A stretch of 15,501 nucleotides of DNA, taken from assembly GCA_027297845.1 (NCBI GenBank), contig JAPUHG010000130.1:1-15501 (forward strand), given 5' to 3'. The notes under the pieces were generated by a model. It had not been told where the DNA came from, ran no database searches, and was given only the letters and a program-made list of their open reading frames with translations. Numbering within the stretch: position 1 is the stretch's first letter; each line of letters begins with the position of its first letter. Source of the stretch: Gammaproteobacteria bacterium. GTDB lineage: Bacteria > Pseudomonadota > Gammaproteobacteria > Steroidobacterales > MnTg04. Positions 1 to 6,547 of this stretch are shown piece after piece. A program made the translations under genes and the position numbers.

Positions 1-2426
1 CGATATGAGCTTAGCGGCGCGTGTTCAGCATTGGCAATCTTGTACATCAGCCCAGTCATAGAATCCGATTGAAAGGGTAAATGGCCGGTTAATAACTGAT
101 AAAGCGTAACACCAAGCGAAAACAAGTCCGAGTCGCCAGTCACATTTTCGCCCTCAAGCTGCTCCGGCGACATATAGGACGGAGTGCCCAGAACGATCCC
201 GGTTTTGGTTGCATGGGAGTCGGTCAGCCGGGCAATACCAAAATCAGTAATCTTCAGCTCGTCCTTTTCAGCAAGATACATGATATTGGCCGGTTTTATA
301 TCACGATGCACCACATTTTGTTGGTGGGCGTAATCCAGCGCGTCAGCCGCGCGCGCGATAAGTTTCAGCACTGTCTCAGCGGGCAACAAATTGTCCGGAG
401 TCGTGTAACTGTTCAGGTGCTTGCCCTTGAGGAACTCCATCGCGATATAGGCCAGGTCGTGATCTTCACCAACATCGTAAACGGTAACGATATCCGGATG
501 ATTCAGGCGCCCGGCTGTTTCAGCCTCGCGAAAGAATCGCTTCTTGGCGCTGGCGATCTCGTCTTCTTCGAATTCGTCAGCAAGGGGGATGGTCTTTATG
601 GCGACGATGCGATTGATTTTGGGATCGCGGCCGAGATAAACGACGCCCATCGCACCTTTACCGATCTCCTTTTCGATCTGGTAGCGTCCCAGCACCGGTT
701 TTTGAACACCCGAACCTTCGATCAGCAACGAGGCCCGTGCCGCGCTTTTGCCGGCGCCCAGAATCATGGTTTCTTCCAGTTGCTGCGAGCGCTGCATACG
801 CTCACGAATATCCCTGTACTTGGCGTCATGATCGGCGATGTGTCCGTAAACAGCACCCGCCTTGTTGAATTGCCTTTTACGCTCGAAGTCCAGCCCGAGG
901 TTATACAGCAAATCCATCATTGAATTATCCAATGGACAGCGGCGGAATTTTTCGAAAGCCATGTCCAGTTGCCCCTGGCCCTGGAACGCCAGGCCAAGCA
1001 TTTTGTTGCTTTCTGCGCCCTCGGCGTCGGCCCGAAATTTAAGATGCTCGGTAATTCTGAAGTTACGGACCGTAATGACAAGATGACCGATGATGAGTAA
1101 CAGGGAAGGAACTCCCATGCGCAGCCATTCTGAATCCAGTACCAACAGACTGTATTCGCTGACCAAAAGGATCATGACCAGCAGGAAACTGATCAGCGCG
1201 GCGCTGCCCGCTCTGAGCCTGGGCAAAATCACACAAAGATAAATAACGATCAGAACGATGGCGGCAAACTCGATCACCCATGCCCAATCCGGTCTGACCA
1301 CAAAGTTCTGTTGCAGGATACTGGAGACTGTGTGGGCGAGAACCATGATGGGTGCGGTACTGGCATCGATCGGAGTTGCCTGAAAATCTCCGATTCCTAC
1401 GGCCGTTGGTCCGATCAATACAATCTTGCCGCGGAATTTATCTGCTGGGATGACGCCGGTCCAGACATCGTAAAAAGAATCAATGCTGAATGGAGATTGC
1501 GAGCCCTTTTGCGGGTAAAAAAAGTTCAGCATGCTGAAATCGGGCATGGTGTCGATCGACAGGCCGCCCAGGGTGATGCCACCATCCGCATGCACCCGGA
1601 TTTCGCTGTGATCCAGATTCAGACTCTTTGCGGCGATACTGAGCGCCAGCGACGGATAGAGCTGTCCAAAATAGTTGACCACCAACGCTTCGGAGCGTAG
1701 CCGGCCGTCGCGGTCCAGGTTCAGATTCAAATGACCGAGGGCGACGGCCGCTTCTCCGAGTTCTGCGATCGGTGGCATGATCTCGCTCGCCGGCAGACCA
1801 ATAAGTTGATCGTCGTCTCGTTCCGTGGCCGTTAGCTGGTGCCTGCCGACAAAGTCAGGCGGCAACTCGTCGGCGTTACCCAGCGACCTACCCAGACGAA
1901 ACTCAATGGGTAACACCACGTTCCCGGCGTGGCGAATACTGTCTGCCAGTTTCCGGTCGTAATCGATTTCCACGATGGACCGCACGAGACGCGAGCGCAG
2001 CGCAGCCAGCGCGACACTCAGATTTTCATCGGCACCAGCAGGCTGCTGCTCTTCGAGTTCGTTTATCAGGATTTGCAGTTGATTGAGTTGTTCGAGGCCC
2101 GGATCCAGTTGCCGCTCCGACATCAGGATGGTGCTGGCAATCACCCGCGTTTCGGCATCAGCCAATTGGTCGAGGAGGCTGGCTAAAATATTCCGCGACC
2201 ACGGCCAACGCCCAATATTTTCAATGCTGCGGTCGTCGATCGCGATAACCGCAACCCGGTCGCTCGGTTCCGCCTGGGTCAGCAACACTCCGCGATCGTA
2301 CAAGGATGTTTCCAGGCCATAGAACAATCCGGCCGCCAGCCAGTAGGCGAACAGGCAGAAAATGATGGTAAATCCGAGACCAGTCGCCCAGTTCGCCGTC
2401 CAGTTGTTTCCGTTTTGTCCCGGCAT
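1..2426 (-). CDS. CHASE2 sensor Ser/Thr protein kinase (partial, C-terminus beyond window)
   Basis: This is a membrane-bound receptor-type Ser/Thr kinase. The frame is open from an ATG at 2426 to the window edge, about 808 codons, with no stop reached. In order it has an N-terminal membrane segment (residues about 14-36), a CHASE2-like extracytoplasmic sensor (about 40-375, with AVIAIDDRSI near its start), three membrane helices (about 380-460), a TPR-like linker (about 465-545) and a Hanks-type kinase domain from about 580. Kinase hallmarks are the glycine loop GKGAMGVVYLG, the VAIK lysine (K611), HRDIKPAN with catalytic D709, DFG with D728, and GTPSYMSPEQ. All key catalytic residues are present, so it should be active. 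The start is supported by AAGGA five bases upstream. The gene is divergent from radA. CHASE2 ligands are generally unknown, so the signal cannot be predicted. Family assignment is firm; the sensed cue and substrates are not. Confidence 0.93.
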   Translation of the reverse strand, partial: MPGQNGNNWTANWATGLGFTIIFCLFAYWLAAGLFYGLETSLYDRGVLLTQAEPSDRVAVIAIDDRSIENIGRWPWSRNILASLLDQLADAETRVIASTILMSERQLDPGLEQLNQLQILINELEEQQPAGADENLSVALAALRSRLVRSIVEIDYDRKLADSIRHAGNVVLPIEFRLGRSLGNADELPPDFVGRHQLTATERDDDQLIGLPASEIMPPIAELGEAAVALGHLNLNLDRDGRLRSEALVVNYFGQLYPSLALSIAAKSLNLDHSEIRVHADGGITLGGLSIDTMPDFSMLNFFYPQKGSQSPFSIDSFYDVWTGVIPADKFRGKIVLIGPTAVGIGDFQATPIDASTAPIMVLAHTVSSILQQNFVVRPDWAWVIEFAAIVLIVIYLCVILPRLRAGSAALISFLLVMILLVSEYSLLVLDSEWLRMGVPSLLLIIGHLVITVRNFRITEHLKFRADAEGAESNKMLGLAFQGQGQLDMAFEKFRRCPLDNSMMDLLYNLGLDFERKRQFNKAGAVYGHIADHDAKYRDIRERMQRSQQLEETMILGAGKSAARASLLIEGSGVQKPVLGRYQIEKEIGKGAMGVVYLGRDPKINRIVAIKTIPLADEFEEDEIASAKKRFFREAETAGRLNHPDIVTVYDVGEDHDLAYIAMEFLKGKHLNSYTTPDNLLPAETVLKLIARAADALDYAHQQNVVHRDIKPANIMYLAEKDELKITDFGIARLTDSHATKTGIVLGTPSYMSPEQLEGENVTGDSDLFSLGVTLYQLLTGHLPFQSDSMTGLMYKIANAEHAPLSSY

Positions 2427-2453
2427 TGCATTCCTTGCGGCCAAGTCGCGTGC

Positions 2454-2482
2454 AGTATAAGCAGCTTTTTGCCGGTTTTCGA
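2454..2482 (-). promoter_or_regulatory. candidate sigma70 promoter for the CHASE2 kinase
   Basis: On the minus strand, TATACT (2459-2454, 5/6 to the -10 consensus) lies 17 bases downstream of TCGAAA (2482-2477, 4/6 to the -35). It would give a leader of about 20 bases before the ATG at 2426. The -35 box is nearly adjacent to the candidate radA -35 on the other strand, so the two genes may share a compact divergent control region. This is a consensus match by eye only. Confidence 0.35.
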
Positions 2483-2485
2483 CTG

Positions 2486-2514
2486 TTGGCAGCCCGCCTG
2501 CCTTTGTCTAATCT
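2486..2514 (+). promoter_or_regulatory. candidate sigma70 promoter for radA
   Basis: TTGGCA (2486-2491) matches 5/6 of the -35 consensus. Downstream are TCTAAT (2507-2512, 5/6, but at a short 15-base spacing) and TAATCT (2509-2514, 3/6, at 17 bases). The predicted transcript would carry a leader of about 110 bases that includes the inverted repeat at 2550-2580. The spacing is imperfect, so the call is tentative. Confidence 0.3.
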
Positions 2515-2549
2515 ACCGCGCTGGCCGATTTCCCGCCCGCGCCGATACG

Positions 2550-2580
2550 ATCGCCTGGGCCAGGCACACCGCCAGGCGAT
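2550..2580. repeat. inverted repeat in the radA leader
   Basis: ATCGCCTGG (2550-2558) and CCAGGCGAT (2572-2580) are perfect 9-base inverted copies separated by 13 bases. The spacer contains GCCAGGC, which can also pair with the left arm, so two alternative hairpins are possible. No T-tract follows, so it is not an intrinsic terminator. It could be a leader hairpin or an operator; the sequence does not decide. Confidence 0.5.
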
Positions 2581-2628
2581 TTCCGGTTGCATGCTAGTAT
2601 CGCCGGCAAACAGCCCAATAGGAAAGAA

Positions 2629-3987
2629 ATGGCAAAAACACGCCTGGTATACATTTGCAACGCCTGTGACGGGCAAAGTCCGAAGTGGGCCGGGCAGTGC
2701 CCGGATTGTGGCGCCTGGAATTCACTCGAAGAGTCGAAACCGGTAGCCAAGGTAGCGCGCCTGCCAGGATATTCCGGGGATGTCGGCCTGGAAACGCTCG
2801 CCGAATCGGCCGCAAAGGAAGAGCAGCGAATCAGCACCGGCATGACGGAATTCGATCGAGTTCTGGGAGGCGGCGTGGTCAAAGGGTCGGTAACCTTGAT
2901 TGGTGGAGACCCAGGGATAGGAAAATCCACACTCCTGTTACAGGTGATGGCCAGCCTGAGTGCCAGGTTGCCATGCCTTTATGTGACGGGAGAGGAATCG
3001 GTACGCCAGGTCGGTTTGCGCGCCAGACGGTTGGGTGTGCAGGCGAGTGAAATGAACCTGTTGGCGGATACCAGTCTGGAAAATCTGCTGGCCCACGCGG
3101 TACGCAGCAAGCCCGGCGCCCTGGTGATCGACTCCATACAGACGTTGGTGTCAGGAGAATTGCAGTCGGCCCCTGGTTCGATTGCCCAGATCAGAGACTG
3201 CGGTGCACAACTCGTTCGTTATGCCAAACAATCCGGTTGTGCCGTGTTCCTGGTGGCGCACGTGACCAAGGAAGGCAATATTGCCGGACCGCGGGTGCTT
3301 GAGCACATGGTTGATGCTGTTTTGTATTTTGAAAACGAACCCGGCAGTCGATTTCGCCTGATTCGCGCGGTAAAAAATCGTTTCGGCACCGCCAATGAAT
3401 TGGGCGTTTTCTCGATGGGCGCGGATGGTTTGAAAGAGGTGCTGAATCCATCGGCGATGTTTGTCTCGCGACACGACGACCCGGTTGCCGGCAGCGTTGT
3501 AATGGTGACGCGCGAGGGTAGCCGGCCGTTGTTGCTGGAGGTCCAGGCCCTGGTAGACATTTGCCAGGGGAACTATCCGCGGCGGGTCGCCGTGGGCCTC
3601 GAGCAAAACCGCCTGGCGTTGTTGCTCGCGGTATTGCACCGGCATGCGGGCATATCGGCCAGCGATCAGGATGTATTCGTCAACGTCGTCGGTGGTGTGC
3701 GGGTCGTTGAAACGGCGGCGGATCTGCCTGTCTTGCTCGCCAGCGTATCCAGCATTCGTGACAAGCCACTGCCAGCGGACTTGATTTGTTTTGGAGAAGT
3801 CGGTTTGGCCGGTGAGGTCAGGCCGGTCGCCTATGGCGAAGAAAGGCTGGCTGAGGCTGCCAAACATGGTTTTCGACGGGCGATCGTGCCGCAAAAAAAT
3901 GTGCCGAAAAAGCCGCACAAGAGCATCGAAATAATCCCGGTCAGCCGCCTGTCCCAGGCGATCAGGGCGGCAGGCCTGCATAGCTAG
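2629..3987 (+). CDS. radA: DNA repair and recombination protein RadA
   Basis: RadA is a RecA-like hexameric ATPase and helicase that extends and processes recombination intermediates during DNA repair and transformation. The 452-residue product has the family's full layout. An N-terminal C4 zinc finger uses C10, C13, C24 and C27. A RecA-type ATPase core has Walker A GGDPGIGKST (about 92-101), a Walker B-like LVIDSIQTL near 165-173, and the diagnostic KNRFG motif (249-253). A C-terminal Lon-like domain follows (about 290-452). I chose the ATG at 2629 because GGAAAGA sits just upstream and MAKTRLVYIC is the usual RadA start; an upstream TTG at 2587 is in frame but has no support. The gene is divergent from the kinase and convergent with corB, so it is probably transcribed alone. 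Identification is secure. Confidence 0.97.
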   Translation: MAKTRLVYICNACDGQSPKWAGQCPDCGAWNSLEESKPVAKVARLPGYSGDVGLETLAESAAKEEQRISTGMTEFDRVLGGGVVKGSVTLIGGDPGIGKSTLLLQVMASLSARLPCLYVTGEESVRQVGLRARRLGVQASEMNLLADTSLENLLAHAVRSKPGALVIDSIQTLVSGELQSAPGSIAQIRDCGAQLVRYAKQSGCAVFLVAHVTKEGNIAGPRVLEHMVDAVLYFENEPGSRFRLIRAVKNRFGTANELGVFSMGADGLKEVLNPSAMFVSRHDDPVAGSVVMVTREGSRPLLLEVQALVDICQGNYPRRVAVGLEQNRLALLLAVLHRHAGISASDQDVFVNVVGGVRVVETAADLPVLLASVSSIRDKPLPADLICFGEVGLAGEVRPVAYGEERLAEAAKHGFRRAIVPQKNVPKKPHKSIEIIPVSRLSQAIRAAGLHS

Positions 3988-3991
3988 CCAT

Positions 3992-5281
3992 CTATCGCGG
4001 CTCAGACTTGGGGTCGATAGTCTCTATGCGCGGGTGTATGCGTACATTCTTGACGGTGTTTTCGGTCACATTCAGGATTTCGATCGGGTAGCCGGACAGT
4101 TTCAGGCCAGTCCCCGGTTCCGGAATCGACTCAAGATAATCCACAATCAGGCCATTGAGCGTTTTTGGGCCATCCACAGGCAGGTCCCAATCCATCGAGC
4201 GGTTCAGGTCACGGACGTTGGCGCCCCCGTTGACGATATATGTGCCATCCCTTTGCGGGAGTACATCCCGTGCGAGGTCCGCCGGGTCGCTGGTAAAATC
4301 ACCGACAATTTCCTCGAGTATATCTTCAAGTGTGACCAGCCCCTGGAGATCGCCATACTCATCGACCACCAGCGCCAGCCGCTGTTTTTCGTTTTGGAAA
4401 TGAAACAGCTGGCGGTTCAAAGTCGTCCCTTCGTGCACAAAATACGGTTCTCTGATGCTCCTGGCCAGTGCGTCCCTTTCAAGACGGCCATGCGCCAGGT
4501 CCCTGACGACCGAGCGCAAATGCAAAACACCCTGCAGATTGTCCAGTTCATCGGAAAAAACGGGCATCCTGGTGTATTGCGTGTTCTGGATCTGGCGCAG
4601 AATATCTTCCCAGCGGTGTGCGAGATCGATGCCAACAACATCCGCGCGCGGCACCATGACATCTTCAACAGTAATTGTTTCAAGATCCAGGATGCGGGTC
4701 ATAATCTGCTGCCTTTTCCTGGGGTTACGCGTTCCCGGGTCGGTCAGAACCGCTCTCAGTTCTTCCTTGCTTAGATGGTGATGGTACCCGTCCGGATTGC
4801 GAATCCCGATCAGCCAGAGCAGGCCATTGGAAATACCGTTCAACAGCCAGATTACCGGGTACAACACCTTGAGCAACGGGTAAAAAAGGAAGGCGGCTGG
4901 AAAAGCGATTTTTTCCGGGTTCATCGCCGCGGCGGTCTTGGGCATCACCTCCGCGAAGATCAGAATAACGACGGTCAAAACCAGTGCCGCTACGGCGACG
5001 GAATTTTCTCCCCAATGACGGACAGCGATCAGCGTCGTCAGTGATGCCGCGAGCACATGGGTCAGGTTATTACCCAGCAGAATCAGACCAATGATGCGAT
5101 CGGGCCTTTTTAGCAAAGCCTCGGCAAGCTGCGCGCCGCGATGACCGGAACGCGAGCGATGCCGCAGTCGATATCGGTTCAGGCTCATCAGCGCGGTTTC
5201 GGAACTGGAGAAAAACGCTGAGAGTATAAGCAGCACGATCAGGATTCCGATCTGGGCGCCTAAAGAGAATTCATCGCTCAA
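3992..5281 (-). CDS. corB: CorB-type CNNM/CBS-domain membrane protein
   Basis: This is a member of the HlyC/CorC (CNNM) family, closest in layout to E. coli YfjD/CorB, implicated in Mg2+/Co2+ export or resistance. An N-terminal DUF21 membrane domain (about 1-180, with the motif SETALMSLNRYRLRH) is followed by a CBS-domain pair (about 195-330, including VEDVMVPRADV and VVDEYGDLQGLVTLEDILEEIVGD) and a C-terminal CorC_HlyC domain. Transport is inferred from family studies. The frame opens at a GTG at 5293, but the best Shine-Dalgarno, GGAGGTG, covers that GTG and lies 8 bases before a TTG at 5281. I therefore prefer the TTG, giving 429 residues. The gene lies downstream of ypjD on the same strand, as in E. 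coli, but with an unusual 326-base gap. Its stop is 4 bases from the radA stop. Confidence 0.93.
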   Translation of the reverse strand: MSDEFSLGAQIGILIVLLILSAFFSSSETALMSLNRYRLRHRSRSGHRGAQLAEALLKRPDRIIGLILLGNNLTHVLAASLTTLIAVRHWGENSVAVAALVLTVVILIFAEVMPKTAAAMNPEKIAFPAAFLFYPLLKVLYPVIWLLNGISNGLLWLIGIRNPDGYHHHLSKEELRAVLTDPGTRNPRKRQQIMTRILDLETITVEDVMVPRADVVGIDLAHRWEDILRQIQNTQYTRMPVFSDELDNLQGVLHLRSVVRDLAHGRLERDALARSIREPYFVHEGTTLNRQLFHFQNEKQRLALVVDEYGDLQGLVTLEDILEEIVGDFTSDPADLARDVLPQRDGTYIVNGGANVRDLNRSMDWDLPVDGPKTLNGLIVDYLESIPEPGTGLKLSGYPIEILNVTENTVKNVRIHPRIETIDPKSEPR

Positions 5282-5293
5282 ACTAGTGAGCAC
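5282..5293 (-). promoter_or_regulatory. ribosome binding site that decides the corB start
   Basis: On the minus strand the sequence reads GGAGGTG followed by eight bases and then TTG at 5281. The strong GGAGGTG overlaps the upstream GTG codon at 5293, which would leave no spacing if that GTG were the start. Spacing therefore favours TTG initiation four codons downstream. Confidence 0.55.
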
Positions 5294-5311
5294 CTCCGGT
5301 TAATGCGACTG

Positions 5312-5568
5312 GCCAGCATACTTTAGCAAGGATCGCGGATTCTGGGTGAAGACCCGGATGGTTGAGGGCAGGCCTGGAACGAAACCCATCGTAGTTGCTC
5401 TGGGTTGAGCGAAGGCCAAGCTCAGCTGTCCGGGAACCAGCCAAGGCCGTGATAGGTGGACGACGGTACTAAAACTGTAATCAGCAATCAACGAGCCGAC
5501 GCCCCAAAATACCTGAACATTCCGTTCCTGACACTCCGGCGGTAACCGCCTTGGTGAAATATGCTGGC
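5312..5568. mobile_element. candidate MITE-like element with 20-base imperfect terminal inverted repeats
   Basis: GCCAGCATACTTTAGCAAGG (5312-5331) and the reverse complement of 5549-5568 match at 17 of 20 ungapped positions, with the outer nine bases identical. They bound a 257-base segment with no recognised gene. Just inside the left end is GGGT-GAAG-ACCC (5344-5355). Overlapping the right end is GGCGG-TAA-CCGCC (5538-5550). A second 8-base inverted pair, GACTGGCC (5307-5314) and GGCCAGTC (5579-5586), brackets it. I see no clear target-site duplication and no transposase. The position in what is otherwise a tight gene pair fits an inserted non-autonomous element or an intergenic repeat family. 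Confidence 0.45.
5538..5550. repeat. small hairpin GGCGG-TAA-CCGCC
   Basis: A perfect 5-base GC-only stem with a 3-base loop lies about 70 bases past the ypjD stop, on the ypjD side of the inserted segment. No T-tract follows on either strand, so it is not a standard intrinsic terminator. It overlaps the right terminal inverted repeat by two bases. Confidence 0.5.
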
Positions 5569-5619
5569 TTACCATGTTGGCCAGTCTTTGGCCGGTCGTC
5601 AAGAATCCGGATCGCAGCG

Positions 5620-6426
5620 TCAATAAACCACTTCGCCCCACTGCCGGTCCAGCAGGAGTTCGAGCACGATCTTGCTGCCAAAATAGGCCAACGCGAGAAT
5701 CACGAAGCCCCCGAGTACCCAGCGTAACGCGACCTTGCCGCGCCAACCGAGGCGCCAGCGGCCCAACGTCAGGATGCCGAAAACCAGCCAGCTGGCCAAA
5801 GAAAGGATTGTTTTGTGCACCAGGTGCTGGGCAAAAAGATTGTCGACAAAAATCAGTCCGCTGAAGACCGCCATGGTCAGGCCGACAAAGCCGATGCTGA
5901 TAGCGCCGAACATCATGCTTTCCATCGTGTCCATGGCGGGGAGGTGTCTTAGCCAGCCTATCGATTTGTGGCTGCGCAACCGGTCGTCCTGTATGGCCAG
6001 CAGCACGGCCAGGGCGGCAGCGACACTGAGCAGGCTGTAGGCGGCGGCCGAGAGGAGGATATGCGCTTTTAACGGCCATTCCAGGGCGGGGTTACTGTAA
6101 CCTGGCCCCCCGAGACCGGTAAGCAGTACGCCGAGGCCGCCAAATCCCACCAGCAGGACTGCCAGGCCGGTAAATGCCGGCCTGGTGAGAAATGCCAGAC
6201 CCATTCCCGCAATCATCCAAGCGACAAATGACATGGCAGAGCCGGTATTCAGCGCCAGTCCCGGCATAGCCAGGATAGCCAGGTACAATAACCAGCCGTG
6301 CAATACCCAGCCAGCGATTCCTGCGGACACGCCGATGCCCCTGCTGGCCGGGACTGACGCAGCAAATCGGCCGCTTAGCAGCAGCGCGAAAATCACATAG
6401 GTAATAAAGCTGATGGCAACGATCAC
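5620..6426 (-). CDS. ypjD: YpjD, CcsA-like inner-membrane cytochrome c assembly family protein
   Basis: This is a polytopic inner-membrane protein of the CcsA/ResC (cytochrome c assembly) superfamily, of the YpjD type usually found near ffh. The 268 residues are almost entirely hydrophobic and fit about eight membrane helices. Conserved-looking features are H43, H122 in LKAHILLSAAAY, and the C-terminal block from HLVHKTILSLASWLVFG (around H201 and H204) to LAYFGSKIVLELLLDR, which is characteristic of the family. A role in haem handling is inferred from the superfamily and is not established for YpjD. The start is a GTG at 6426. An in-frame TAG directly upstream (6432-6430) rules out a longer protein, and GGAA about nine bases upstream is a modest ribosome site. 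It is divergent from ffh and upstream of corB. Confidence 0.88.
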   Translation of the reverse strand: MIVAISFITYVIFALLLSGRFAASVPASRGIGVSAGIAGWVLHGWLLYLAILAMPGLALNTGSAMSFVAWMIAGMGLAFLTRPAFTGLAVLLVGFGGLGVLLTGLGGPGYSNPALEWPLKAHILLSAAAYSLLSVAAALAVLLAIQDDRLRSHKSIGWLRHLPAMDTMESMMFGAISIGFVGLTMAVFSGLIFVDNLFAQHLVHKTILSLASWLVFGILTLGRWRLGWRGKVALRWVLGGFVILALAYFGSKIVLELLLDRQWGEVVY

Positions 6427-6485
6427 GGGCTAGGTTCCGTTTGACGCGGCAAATAGTCTCACACGGGGCCTGCTATGAGAAGCGC

Positions 6486-6513
6486 TTGCGCACTGGGATA
6501 TGCTGGTTAAACT
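6486..6513 (+). promoter_or_regulatory. weak candidate promoter for ffh
   Basis: TTGCGC (6486-6491, 4/6) and TAAACT (6508-6513, 4/6) are separated by 16 bases and end 34 bases before the ffh ATG. An 8-base palindrome AAGCGCTT overlaps the -35 side. Matches are mediocre and the call is only a suggestion. Confidence 0.2.
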
Positions 6514-6547
6514 GCGACCTTTCAGCAGATCTATGGAACGAAGTCTC

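Larger units (their letters stand above)
5294..5619. other. 326-base intergenic region between ypjD and corB, no recognised gene
   Basis: No recognised protein or RNA gene was found here. A minus-strand frame stays open from an ATG at 5575 to a stop at 5300 (91 codons). It has no ribosome binding site, matches no family I recognise and spans an inverted-repeat-bounded segment, so I do not call it a gene. The region contains the candidate mobile element at 5312-5568, with small hairpins just inside its ends. Confidence 0.7.

Noticed and set aside
213..2322. Several plus-strand open frames
   Set aside because: They are antisense shadows of the CHASE2 kinase, whose frame shows all kinase motifs.
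2587..2628. In-frame TTG extension of radA
   Set aside because: No ribosome site, adds residues not found in RadA, and the ATG at 2629 has a good Shine-Dalgarno.
5307..5586. Integron attC site
   Set aside because: The ends lack the conserved core-site sequences, and no integrase or cassette arrangement is present.
5300..6079. Long minus-strand open frame overlapping ypjD
   Set aside because: Its upstream two thirds are a shadow of ypjD in another frame with no family resemblance and no ribosome site. Only the last part, outside ypjD, is noted separately as an observation.
6498..6506. ATATGCTGG, also present at the right end of the candidate element (5559-5567)
   Set aside because: Only nine bases are shared and there is no second end nearby, so it is probably chance. 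It is worth re-checking if the element proves to be multicopy.
6500..6547. Upstream ATGs extending ffh
   Set aside because: They give residues absent from the family; the product from 6548 starts as Ffh proteins do.
6427..6547. 4.5S RNA gene near ffh
   Set aside because: No long SRP-type hairpin with the conserved GGAA tetraloop region is visible; the gap is too short and looks like a divergent promoter region.
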